DNA of 64,000 nt from Siphonodentalium dalli (GCA_032622095.1 CP136061.1:214984373-215048372); one strand, 5' to 3'. Shown: positions 52,422-63,030, counted from the stretch's first letter. Made by a program: numbers and translations. Notes: generated from the sequence alone by a model not told the origin.

Positions 52422-52795
52422 ATGGGGATTTTACACAGTTATACATCCTCACGTAAAATACCAAAGGTGAGAAGACACAACCACTGGCCAAATCTGCATG
52501 CCCGCCTGAATCTTCTCAGGGCCTTTTCTACTCCAACCCATATAGAAAAGTATGGAAGGCCTGGTCAAGTGGCAAATTTTATTCAAACCCCCAGTAGCCT
52601 CTGCCATGCAGATCTACATGTACATGACCAATCAGCTATTTTGCACCTTCCAGCAACTGAATTCAATGACTGCCACCAACCCTCCCAAGATTTGTTGAAT
52701 TACAAATGTAGAGACAAATTCCTTGTAATAAGCGGAACCCTTCCCTATACAATTCACAAAGATGTTATTCCTGAATATGACATTATTTTTTCCAG
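52422..52795 (+). other. Unrecognised open frame just upstream of IMP4 exon
   Basis: A 124-codon open stretch (MGILHSYTSSRKIPKVRRHN..., IEKYGRPGQVANFIQT, KCRDKFLVISGTLPY) runs to the IMP4 acceptor. The frame continues across the IMP4 exon only in a different phase, so its last third is a shadow. It is richer in GC than its surroundings and reads protein-like, but I do not recognise the family and cannot exclude chance. Confidence 0.3.
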
Positions 52796-52904
52796 CTTAG
52801 AAGACAAGCTCGCCTCAGGCGGGAATACATATATCGGAAGTCAGTGGAATCACAAAGACGGACTATTGAAGAAAAGAAGCAAAAGCTTAAAAATGCATTG
52901 GAAG
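52796..52904 (+). CDS. IMP4: IMP4 exon 2, N-terminal basic region
   Basis: The acceptor is ATTTTTTCCAG. It encodes LRRQARLRREYIYRKSVESQ, RRTIEEKKQKLKNALE and one base. Vertebrate IMP4 starts MLRREARLRREYLYRKA, so Met alone must come from the previous exon. The donor is GAAG|GTTTGA. Confidence 0.92.
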
Positions 52905-53330
52905 GTTTGAGCTGAATTATCTAATGTACATTATTTTCTTTTTGATTTGAGATATTTTTCCTTATTTTCTACCTGATATAAATATTTCTGGAGAGATGCC
53001 GATTTTCCGATAGTTACATGTACAACTGGTTACAGCCAAACATTCAGTTACTTATCATAAGTTATTTAAGTTCTGTACCAAATCAATATATCAATTATAA
53101 GGCCAAAAATTAATACTAGTACATGTTTCTGGTAATGGGTCCAAATTAAATTGCGGCAGTCGGGCGGATTTTCGTTCTATTTTTGCCAGCTAGAATAATG
53201 AACCCCATGAATTCAGAAATTTAACAGTGTATTGTATCCAATTAAATGAAATGCTTTAATATATAGAACATACATGTAGACCATGAGGGTTTATTTGTAA
53301 ATGGGAATGTGAAACTTGATGTCCAGATGT
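52905..53330. other. IMP4 intron, no recognised feature
   Basis: AT-rich with an ACTAGTACATGT word. Nothing else is identified. Confidence 0.4.
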
Positions 53331-54318
53331 ATGGGGCGCCGTTCTTCCATTTATTACCTATTTAGTGATATCACTAATTCATTTTATGATATCACTAATT
53401 CGATTATGTGATATCACTAATTCATTTTGTTGATATCACAAATTATTTTGTGATATCACTAAATATTTTAAGATATCACAAATTTGAATTCTTGATATCA
53501 CAAATTGATTTTATGATATCATAAAATCGAATATGTGATATCACAAAATAGTAGCATTTAGTGATATCACTAATTCTATTTTGTGATATCACATATTCAT
53601 TTTGTGATATCATAAAATTGAATATGTGATATCACTAATTCATTTTGTGATATCAATAAATAGAAAATGGCATAGCTTGCCGCGCCATTCTACTATTTAT
53701 GTAACATTTTGTGATATCATAAAATCGAATTATTGATATCACTAAATGCTTACTATTTTGTGGTATCACATATTCGAATTTGTGATATCACAAAAATTCG
53801 AATATTTGATATCACATATTCATTTTGTGATATCACAAAATTACCATGGGGCGCCGTTCTTCTATTTATTACCTATTTAGTGATATCATAAAATCATTTT
53901 GTGATATCACTAATGCGAATTTGTGATATCACTAAATGATTTTATGATATCACAAAATCGAATATGTGATATCACAAAATAGTAGCATTTAGTGATATCA
54001 CAAAATCAAATTTGTGATATCATAAATTCATTTACACGATTTAGTGATATCACAAAATATTTCATGATATCACAAAATAATATTAGTGATGTAACTAAAT
54101 AGTCATGTTGTCAGAATTAGTGATATCACAAAATGAATATGTGATATCACAAAATCGAATTTGTGATATCACTAATTCATTTTATGATATCACAAAATCG
54201 ATTTTGTGATATCACAAAATAATAAGCATTTAGTGATATCACAAAATCGATTTTGTGATATCATAAAATGAATTAGTGATATCACTAAATAGGTAATAAA
54301 TAGAAAAACGGTGCCTCA
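53331..54318. repeat. GATATC palindrome array with inverted ends
   Basis: By hand count about 36 copies of GATATCA, mostly within TTTGTGATATCACAAA or TTAGTGATATCACTAA, at irregular spacing of 15-40 bases. The ends are GGGGCGCCGTTCTTCCATTT ATTACCTATTTAG and its complement (TAATAAATAGAAAAACGGTGCC). The same left end recurs internally at 53848, and GGCATAGCTTGCCGCGCC is at 53669, so two elements may be joined or nested. It lies in an IMP4 intron. Confidence 0.8.
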
Positions 54319-54390
54319 TACAGATGAACGATGTTGATTAATGAAAAAAATTCATCAATAAAACTAGTTTTAATCGCAATATTTGAGATT

Positions 54391-54408
54391 GGGGGGGGGG
54401 GGGGGGGG
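54391..54408. repeat. Poly-G tract
   Basis: A run of about 18 G residues, potentially quadruplex-forming; length is likely polymorphic. Confidence 0.8.
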
Positions 54409-54769
54409 TTTTACCAGAATCACGAGTATATTTTATTTTGGCCTAAGTTTAATGATGTTAGCCAGAGAAACATAACTGATGTTTTAAGATGTTCAAAATA
54501 TCATAATTTGAATAAATAATATAAATTGTTCAAATTTGCATAAAATTTGGGAGTTTCTATTATGGTATTAATGAATTTAATCCCAAAATTTTGATTTGTA
54601 ATGAGCCAACGTTGTTTACCACAATGTTCAGCACAGTCTGACATATTCAGTGGCGCAGATTTGAGCAATATATAGAATCACTTTCATTAATACATGTATG
54701 TACATATCTTCATATGCAATATCCAGTAGTCAATTTCAAGTAAAGAACTTGTACCTTTTCATCTTTCAG

Positions 54770-54853
54770 AGAACAAGGCCCTACCTACAGATCTTAAAAG
54801 CACTGCTATAGACCTCGAGAAAACGTTACAGTGGGATGATGAGGGAGCAGATG
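54770..54853 (+). CDS. IMP4: IMP4 exon 3
   Basis: The base carried in plus AG gives Glu, then NKALPTDLKSTAIDLEKTLQ and WDDEGAD plus one base. The acceptor is CATCTTTCAG and the donor is ATG|GTAACG. It corresponds to IPTELRREALALQGSLEFDD in vertebrates. Confidence 0.9.
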
Positions 54854-55031
54854 GTAACGTTTTAGTCATTCAACCTCAATTAAAGATGCCCTATCTCTTC
54901 CCAGTGACAACACTTCCAGCAACAACAACAATTTCTATGAAATACTTTTGATGATAAAGTTGCATCAGTATTCCCAAAATATGGGATAAATCTGATAAAC
55001 ATATGTCAGGTGTTATACATATTCCACTTAA

Positions 55032-55284
55032 CCCTTCCATGACTGGAGCTTCCTGAAATTTTGTGAAAACCCTGTGCCAATGTATTCTTTTATATATGCG
55101 AGTATCCCATAGGGAGCCTCGCATCTAAGAGAATACAGTGGCCTAACAATATTTACATTGACCTTGTAAGCCAGTGCATTTTCTTATATAATGCGAGCCT
55201 CCATATGGGAGACTCACATATATAAGAGAATGCACTGGCACAGGGTCGTTAATGATGCACCAGAGCAGCTCCCATCATGAAAGG
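55032..55284. mobile_element. Family A MITE in IMP4 intron
   Basis: TTAA is at 55028-55031. Left CCCTTCCATGACTGGAGC and right GCTCCCATCATGAAAGG with a decayed right TTAA. Both hairpins are present, the first diverged. Confidence 0.74.
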
Positions 55285-56016
55285 AATAAGCATCCATTGG
55301 CAACAATTTGGAGTTTGATTTTATGTCTTTGAGCCACAATCTGTTCACATATGTTAATTTATTAGATTGAACTGCCAATGGAGGACATGAAGTTATTAAA
55401 GTAAGTGTCTTAGTCGGCAGCGTCTTAGCACACAGTCCCGGAATATGGGTCTATGAAATTGTATGGTACAGTAATATCAGATATCCTAGCAAATTTCCAT
55501 AGAGATGCCTTCCACTTTATGAACATCCTGGTTTGTCGTAGACTTACATATCCTTTAATGCCTCAATTGCAAAACTTATTTTGTCCGAAAATGTTACCAT
55601 TACATGCAAAATAGTTATTTTTAGTACTATATACGAATGTCAAAGAATGAATTAAAATAAACTTGTTAGATGCCTTTGTCAGTTGACGCTGAAGAGTTAT
55701 CTGGTCGTCATCAGAATTATTGTTCTACTAAGTATTTGGACATTACGACAAGCAATACTGCAGGTTGTAATCACTTCTTTGCCATAATGTAAATATTTGT
55801 TCAATATGTAATTTCGCTGAACATTGTTGCTGGTTGCTGCGGCCAATGTCATGACATTGCGCAATGAGATATCTTAGTTGCCCAGAGAGCTGAGGTGTAC
55901 ATGTTGCCTCCGTCATGTGTGTTATGTTGGCTGTGTTTTAACGTTCACATGTGTGCTTGCATTATAGTGCAAGTGTCGACAAGATTTGGTGTCTCTCATT
56001 TTCCCAGATTACACCC
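55285..56016. other. IMP4 intron, no recognised feature
   Basis: No exon or named repeat is identified. Confidence 0.4.
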
Positions 56017-56020
56017 TTAA

Positions 56021-56374
56021 AGACATATTATATACTTGTTCGGGTGCGTTAAACTAATAGTCACTACTCAGGCGCTATGTCAACTGGGGAAATATAGCAT
56101 TCTACTTGCATCACCAAAATCTCAAAGAAATTGACCACACCGTTCCATAAAAAACATTGTCTGAACTATGCTCAATTGTATATATTTACATCTTGATTCA
56201 GGATGCAACTATCGGCGATAAACTAATGCGAATGATTTGGCCATCAAGACTCATTGCATTTAATTAATATATAAAAATGACAGTGTGCGTTGTAAATTTG
56301 AATTAATATTCGTAAAATTAACTACTTTGAGCAAGATTATTCTCCATTTCTATTTGGTCACCCCCACTGGTGTG
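56021..56374. repeat. Family W repeat in IMP4 intron
   Basis: Begins TTAA|AGACATATTATATACTTG (TTAA 56017-56020). Reverse-oriented homologue of 23922-24236: GTTCGGGTGCGTTAAAC, ACTCAGGCGCTATG, ATTGACCACACCG, CTACTTTGAGCAAGATTATT. It ends 40 bases before an IMP4 exon. Confidence 0.55.
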
Positions 56375-56414
56375 TTTCACATTAGTTTAATTACTCTTTA
56401 ATTTTATTTTTCAG

Positions 56415-56524
56415 GTGTAACAACCCACGAGGATGATGAATACAAATGGGCTGGAGTTGAAGACCCCAAAATAATGATCACTACATCTCATGATCCAAGT
56501 TCCAAACTCAAACAATTTGCCAAG
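56415..56524 (+). CDS. IMP4: IMP4 exon 4, start of Brix domain
   Basis: GVTTHEDDEYKWAGVEDPKI and MITTSHDPSSKLKQFAK. The acceptor is ATTTTTCAG and the donor is AAG|GTAAGG, phase 0. The ITTS-x-DPSS-x-L motif is the first strand and loop of the Brix domain. Confidence 0.94.
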
Positions 56525-57410
56525 GTAAGGCCAAATTTTTTATTTTGTTTGTTTGCCCACCCCTTCCTCCCCAATAATAAGCCCCCTACTGGAAAAATTT
56601 GATCAGCCTTCCAGAGAGAGAAATTAAATTTTTATAATATTGTTCAGCCAAAGATAAAAACTTCCTATATTTCAAAAAATTTATGTAAATTTTATCAAAG
56701 TTATCAGTTTCTATGAAGAAAAGTAGTTATACTGTTATAAATTGAGTTGTAAAATAACAATATCTATAAAATATTAATCATGGGATGTATACAAGAATGG
56801 GTGGATGGACGGGCTCAGTATTAGTGTTCATTGCTTCAATGGGTGTCAGTACATAATTTCCGAGGTTGAGGGGTCTTAAAAATAGAAAAATAAATATCTC
56901 GGGCATAACTGCCAGTCTGCCAGTAGACTGCTTTTGGGTTAAAAATGGTCAATTTTTGTAAAAAAATGGGTAGAATTTGGCGCTTTTGTGCGCAAACCAA
57001 GGGGCATAACTCAGTGACAAATTGTATGAAGAAGCCAAAGTATAGACATTTGTTTACACACACCATTTCTGTCAGAAATAAAAATGCTTGATGAGGCTCA
57101 TGTCAAAGATATGGCTCAGCATAAATTTGAAGTAGAGTACCCCCTCCCAAGTCAGCCAATATTGCTGGAACTTGTGTATTGCTACCACTGTGCATGAACA
57201 AATTCTACATTCTTTTAGAAATGAAATGGCCATGTATTGATCGGATTGGCAAATTCAGTTGTTCCTCAACTCAAATCAAGCTTGGAAATAGATTATGATT
57301 TTAGCCAATGTTGGGGAGTCTTGTGAAAGTGAAGAAAATAAAAACAAATATTAGACGACCTACCTGCCTAAATTTGTTTACATTGGGTAGGGAATAGGCA
57401 AACAAATATT
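56525..57410. other. IMP4 intron with weak AGGGGCATAACTC repeat
   Basis: CAAGGGGCATAACTCAGTGAC at 56998 and CATAACTGCCAGTCTGCC-like words are related to the arrays at 21290 and 30968. No exon is seen. Confidence 0.45.
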
Positions 57411-57414
57411 TTAA

Positions 57415-57645
57415 CCCTCCTTGACTGGAGCTAACTGAAATTCTGTGAAAACTCTGTACCAATGCATTCTCTTATATATGCGAGTCTCCTTAGGGAGCCT
57501 CGCATATATCAGAGAATACATTGGCCTAACAATATTTACCTTGACATTGCAATGTAAAACAGTGCATTCTCTTATGTATGTGAGGCTCCCTATGGGAGAC
57601 TCGCATATATAAGAGAATGCACTGGCACAGGATCTTTAATGCTTT
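57415..57645. mobile_element. Family A MITE, right end lost
   Basis: TTAA is at 57411-57414. CCCTCCTTGACTGGAGC at the left, two hairpins and GCACAGGATCTTTAATGC, then a direct switch to family J sequence. The right terminus is absent. Confidence 0.7.
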
Positions 57646-57971
57646 AACCACTGTCAGCTATAGTATAAAATTGTCTAAAACGTTATTTATCAACATGTTG
57701 TTCGACAGAATTTGGCCTTATTATAAACAGAAAGCCTCTTGATTTTAGAGTTATCCATCTTCATCTGCAATTTGGTCCAAGACCGAAGGCTCGTTAACTG
57801 TTTACTGGGCCACTATTAATTCTCGATGGTGCAAAATAATAGATTTCAAAAATCGATATCTAAAAACTCTTGAGCTTTGATAGGTGGGTTCCTCAACTTG
57901 AATAAAATATTTTTTTACCCCCAAATCCAAATAAATAGTAATTGAGGGAAGCTTAATCGGATTATGCATCT
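57646..57971. mobile_element. Family J element, left end lost, with one satellite unit
   Basis: It starts inside the element with CACTGTCAGCTATAGTATAA, a single copy of the 32-bp unit amplified at 17373. TATTTATCAACATGTTGTTC and CCTCTTGATTTTAGAGTTAT follow, ending CGGATTATGCATCT before TTAA 57972-57975. Confidence 0.7.
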
Positions 57972-58139
57972 TTAATTATTGTTGTTGCAAGATGCTAAGC
58001 AGTGCCATCTACAAACACATCTGCATTAATACGATCTCCAGGGACATCATCATCATCAGATTGGTGATTAAGTCACCATGACTTCTATCCCTTTACACAT
58101 AATCACACAGTTTACATATCCAGGACTATTTTGATAACT

Positions 58140-58860
58140 GTAACAGGTGTGGATGCCAAAACTTTTTACTCTTTGCATGACTAAATCCTTTGGCGCGGGC
58201 TACAGGTTGTAGCTTTGGTCGGAACTTCATGAAATTTGTCAGGGATGTTAACAATGACATGTAGATTGGAATGAGTCATTTTGGTGTCGTTCGGCCGAAA
58301 AACATGGCCGTCAGCAGCCATCTTGGATTTTACTCTTTACATGACTAAATCCTTTGGTGCGGGCTACAGGTCGTACCTTTTGATTGATGTTTATGAAATT
58401 TGTCATGAACGTTACCATTGACATGTAGATGGGAATGAGTCATTTTGGGGTCATTCGGCAACAAAAACATGGCCGCTGGCAGCCATCTTGGATTTCAAAA
58501 TTCAATCCATTGGCGCGGGCTACAGGTCGTACTATTCGTCTGATCATCATGAAATTTGTCATGGATGTTAATATTGACATGTAGATGGGAACGAGTGATT
58601 TTGGGGTCGTTCGGCCAAAAAACATGGCCGCCAGCAGCCATCTTGGATTTTACTCTTGGCATGACTAAATCCTTCGTCGCGGGCTACAGGTCGTAGCTTT
58701 GGTCAGATCTTCATGAAATTTGTCATGGATGTTAACAATGACATGTAGATGGGAACGAGTCCTTTGGGGTCAATTGGCCAAAAAACATGGCCACCAGCAG
58801 CCATCTTGGATTTTACTCTTTGCATGACTAAATCCTTTGGCACAGGTCAGACATTGCCAT
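58140..58860. repeat. Tandem array M2, about 160-bp unit, inverted relative to M1
   Basis: CATCTTGGATTT recurs at about 58319, 58483, 58639 and 58801. Units also carry GCGGGCTACAGGTCGTA, TTCATGAAATTTGTCATGG and GTTCGGCCAAAAAACATGGC. Reverse complement matches 20440-21115. Confidence 0.75.
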
Positions 58861-60351
58861 TAGCACCTTTCCTTTCCTATATACTGTCAACCATTAAATT
58901 ATTCCCCTACCTAAGTTGAGCTTCAGTGTCATTGACACTTTCATCTTAATTGTAGTCATCTACTTCATATTGTAAGCCTGCAAGTCACTTTTTAACACAT
59001 TACATGTTAGAGCTCAATGCACACTAATATTCAACACATATCTCTGCTATGGACATGTTTTTGTTTTTGGTCATAACATCAGGCATTGCAATAAAAAGAC
59101 CTAATGCGGCCCTTTTTATTCAATGCGGCTGGGCCTGAGAACCAAAACATTTTTTTTTTGGCCTTACCATCGATGGATATATATATGATGACATGGATGT
59201 TGACACTGTATAAGTCGAATGACAGGATATTTGTGAGTTGTGACATGGAGGCATGGGCAACCAGGGTAGAGTTACCAGACTTATTATGACGTAATGATTC
59301 TTATGATCACATGAGTGACATATATTGAGTTTTATTTTCCCTTGGTTTAACTTTTATTGTAATATTAAGTTAATGTCACAGACACAGAGTGTATTTGACA
59401 ATTTTCTCTCTAAATCTATTTCAAATTTTCGAATTAGCCAACTACAACCAGGCTTACTGGTAACGACTTTGGTTTCATTGGGTGACATCATTTATGAAAT
59501 TACAACATGCGAGTAATATGGCCGATTAGTGAGTTCTCTAATTAATTACCATGCAAATAAAATGGTGTACCGTGTATCCATATAAGTCTACAATGTTAGC
59601 CAACCCAGTAGTCAAACATACATGTCTACATTCGTTCCACTCTGTATTCCGTCTTTTAAAAAATCCTCCCTTTGCGACTTGCCGAAAACCGCTGCAGACA
59701 ACAACTTAATCGTAAATGTCGTTGCGATTTTTATTTTCGTTGTTTGACTAAACCTCGAATTTAACGAATAATTGAACCCCATGAAAAAAAAGTTATTTGC
59801 CGTATAAAAGTCCACTCAATGAGTACCCATACCGACCCGGTTTGCGGTACTGAACATCAGTGCGGAACCGGTACCGAAAATTGTTGTACTGTCGGTACTT
59901 TGACAACCCTGATTGAGCGCTGCTCATCTGACTAAATATGACCATTGCTAGGCTAATTTGGTTTCTGACAGAAATGAGAATTTGGTCAAGCTCACTGAAG
60001 CAAGCACATTTGAAGTGATGAACACTCCGACATACTGAGTCCGTGCTTCCATAAATCTTATATATTATTTACACCATCTAGAACAATCATCCATGCTCTA
60101 TATACACAAATGATGTTATTGCTGTCCATATAGTGCATGCCTCTATGATTAACTATTATCGGTCAAAACCATAGTGATATAATCTAAAAGCAAAAACTAA
60201 ACGACTGATTTTAACCAAAATTAGCAAAGTCCCCATCGATGTCGACTAATCGATTAATCAATTCAACCTTACTGACAATCTCCGCAAATGTTTCTGATTG
60301 TACATTTCTTAGTTAAATAAAATTGACCATCTTTCCTTGTTATTAACATAG
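58861..60351. other. IMP4 intron, mostly unique
   Basis: Positions 59820-59915 (GGTTTGCGGTACTGAACATC, GGTACTTTGACAACCCTG) look like the right end of a hAT-type element whose other end I did not find. No exon is seen. Confidence 0.45.
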
Positions 60352-60484
60352 GAAATCAGATTGTTATTTCCGAACAGTCAGAGAATAAACCGAGGTAATT
60401 ATGAAATGAAACAGCTGGTGGAGGCATGCAGAGCAAACGATGTAACAGACCTCATTCTACTTCATGAACACAGGGGTGTTCCAG
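60352..60484 (+). CDS. IMP4: IMP4 exon 5
   Basis: [44 protein letters not shown] and one base. The acceptor is ATTAACATAG and the donor is CAG|GTCAGT. It matches LVFPGAQRMNRGRHEV...ACKANGVTDLLVVHEHRG of vertebrate IMP4. Confidence 0.95.
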
Positions 60485-60759
60485 GTCAGTAAAAAATATA
60501 ATTTTATACTGGCATTTATTTCCATTTATGTATTTACACGAACTATTGTTTTGTATCATAATATAATTGTGAAATTTATACCACACCTGTTGATCTTAAA
60601 TGTATGTATAAATGGAATCATTGCAGGTTTCGTATCTCACATGCTGAATTCAGACTGGAACAACTTCAAGTTGATATTGTCTCTAAATGCATCGACATAA
60701 TTGACATTTTCTCAAGGCTAACAATGGCACCTTTTAAATTGTTTTCAGAAATTGTCTCA

Positions 60760-61026
60760 ATGCCTTCTGGGAAGTTTCTATATCCCCTAATTTGCAGAAG
60801 ATAAAATGCATAATCCAATGTGACTAATGTGTGAACATCACCAACCTCAACTGGGAAACTTCAATCTGATCATAGGTCTCCCATAGCAATTGAGGCCTCA
60901 GCAGAATGAGCTTTCTAGAGTGTGAATTTGGTGATGCTAACCCACTGTTCAGGGTAGCGTCACTAATTTCACCCTATTGGGACCTCATTCTACAAATGCC
61001 AGACACACTATTTGTATTTGCAGGCG
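60760..61026. mobile_element. Family E MITE, right half, GAATAGTG-end subtype
   Basis: Central AGTTTCTATATCCCCTAATT and second hairpin (GCAGAATGAGCTTTCTAGAG ... CCTATTGGGACCTCATTCT) to CACTATTTGTATTTGCAGGC. The left half is missing. Confidence 0.65.
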
Positions 61027-61223
61027 TGGGGAGATTGATCCCATACACTAATCAAACTCTGTATCATGACAGTATTTTGGCACACTTTCAAAGACAATTA
61101 CAGCAAAGAAACACAAACACAATGTTGCAAAACTGTTTCCGCTGCTTTGATAATTGTTTGGACAAAGTGATCACAGATGCTGACACCAATGGGTGACTGA
61201 TGTTCTATTAGGAGAGCTTTTAA

Positions 61224-61485
61224 CCCATTCTATACTAATTGGTTTCTCCCTCGAAATTAAAAATGTTTTCATCGGAATGGTCTGTTATTGATTTGGAGGG
61301 ATGTACAGGTAATATAAGCAGATAATAGATAATAAAATTGCAGAAGGAGTCCTATTTATTGAGGTAAATGTTCAGATAATTTTAATGTTCAACAAATGAT
61401 ATATGGCATTTTTAAAACTTATTCTCTGAACATTACCTATGAGATACCGTAACTACTCATCAATGACTGTTTAGTATAGAAAGGG
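61224..61485. mobile_element. Family H MITE (TTAA)
   Basis: TTAA is at 61220-61223 and 61486-61489. Ends CCCATTCTATACTAATTGG and GTTTAGTATAGAAAGGG. GTTCAGATAAT...TTCAACAAATGATAT inner words match 8665. It lies between IMP4 exons 5 and 6. Confidence 0.75.
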
Positions 61486-61552
61486 TTAATGTTTAGAGAA
61501 ATTGTTTTCATGACATGTAGAAATGATCACACTGTTATAACATTTCTTTCAG

Positions 61553-61707
61553 ATGCATTCACTGTGAGTCACCTGCCATATGGGCCGACAGCATACTTCA
61601 CACTCATGAATGTTGTGATGCGACATGACATCCCAGACTGTGGAACGATGTCGGAAGTCTACCCACATCTCATTTTCAACAAGCTCTCATCAAAACTTGG
61701 AGAGAGA
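61553..61707 (+). CDS. IMP4: IMP4 exon 6, Brix core
   Basis: [40 protein letters not shown] and [12 protein letters not shown]. The acceptor is CATTTCTTTCAG and the donor is AGA|GTGAGT, phase 0. [12 protein letters not shown] is the IMP4 signature. Confidence 0.95.
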
Positions 61708-62225
61708 GTGAGTCTGTAGAGTCCAGTGCCTTTTAGAGGCATCTATGTGATTTCCTTTGCTGCGACCATGTTTTATAATTAGATTGATGCAATCTCACTC
61801 CTGCCCACAGTCATATGGTAAAACATCCCGCTACACCATACATCGCTATCTGCGAGGTGTCACCATGTTTAATCGAGATAGATGTTTCATCCTTCTTGTT
61901 ATGATAAGGGTAACGAACCGGGGGTTGGTGAGGTACTCAACAGGAGTGGCCTTTGTGATTACTGTACATGTAGGGGACACTTTCTTTGCTGAAAACAGTG
62001 TCATTTTCAATGAGTGTACTTTCCGACACATTCTTAATTTCTCCAAAAAAATGTCTCCACCGCAAGATAGAAAGCATACAAATATGCCAACTTGACTCAA
62101 GTAATAATATGCAATATCATATACTACTAAATACACTGTATAGGGCATAGTGGGACATATTGACACATGACTCAGCAAGGGGTGACATATGATCTACCTT
62201 ATCAAATTTGATGGTATGAGGGTGT
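61708..62225. other. IMP4 intron, no recognised feature
   Basis: A 112-codon plus frame and a 110-codon minus frame overlap here; neither resembles a known family. No repeat is recognised. Confidence 0.4.
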
Positions 62226-63030
62226 TTGAACCAACGACTGTTCAGTTCTTCAATTTCCTATCTTATCAGTCCATATGGCACGTTTGAACACTGGTCTTTC
62301 GGATCCAAAGTAATGCATGCGCTGAGCAGACCTATGTATCTTGGCACGGTGATAGCACTGGTTAGGGGAAAGGATACCCATATACTACGGTTTTCTTCAA
62401 TTAATTTTTACCAGAGTTACGGCGCTTGTTTGACTTGGAAATTTGTGAATTTTGTGTCCGCAAAAACATTTCAGCTTCTAACTAGGATGTTAATAAATTT
62501 CATTGTCCTTTGGCATGGTGATAGCACAGGTTTGGGGAAAGGATACCCACATACTACGGGTTTCATCCATTCATTTTTACCAGAGTTACACCCTTGTTTA
62601 ACTTGGAAATTTGTGACTTTTTTGTCCTAGAAAACATTACGGTTTGTAACTCGGTCAAGGATCTTCGGATTCAGCTTTGGATTCATGTTTACCAGAGTTA
62701 CGGCCCTTGTTTGACTTGAAATTTTTGTATTTTGTCTCTGTACGAACATTTCAGCTTGTAATTCAGGCATGGATCATCAGATACAGATGTGCTTTGGTCT
62801 GGTGATAGCCCAGCATTCGGTAAAGGATACCCACATACTAAGGGTTTCGTCCATTCCTTTTTACCAGAGTTATATCCCTTGTTTGTCTTGGGGAATTTCA
62901 GAAATTTGTATCCATATGCAAATTTCAGCTTGTAACTTGGGCATGGATCATCGGATTTGGTTGTGCTTTAATACAAGTTTAAGGGGAAAGAATACCCACT
63001 TCTTGGTTTTAGAATATTAATAAAAATTCT
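62226..63030. repeat. Degenerate tandem repeat in IMP4 intron
   Basis: Units of roughly 170-230 bases repeat GGTGATAGCACAGGTTTGGG, GGATACCCACATACTACGGG, TTTTTACCAGAGTTAC and TTGTTTGACTTGGAAATTTG (from 62345, 62515, 62690, 62800, 62980). Open frames across it follow the repeat and are not genes. Confidence 0.65.

Noticed and set aside
53331-54318. CRISPR-like array of palindromes
   Set aside because: Spacing is irregular, spacers are not unique and no cas genes exist; the context is a eukaryotic intron.
61757-62178. Overlapping 112- and 110-codon frames on both strands
   Set aside because: They lie in an IMP4 intron, overlap each other and match nothing known; not reported as genes.
62226-62630. 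134-codon plus-strand frame
   Set aside because: It runs through a degenerate tandem repeat and repeats the same peptide pattern; an artefact of the array.
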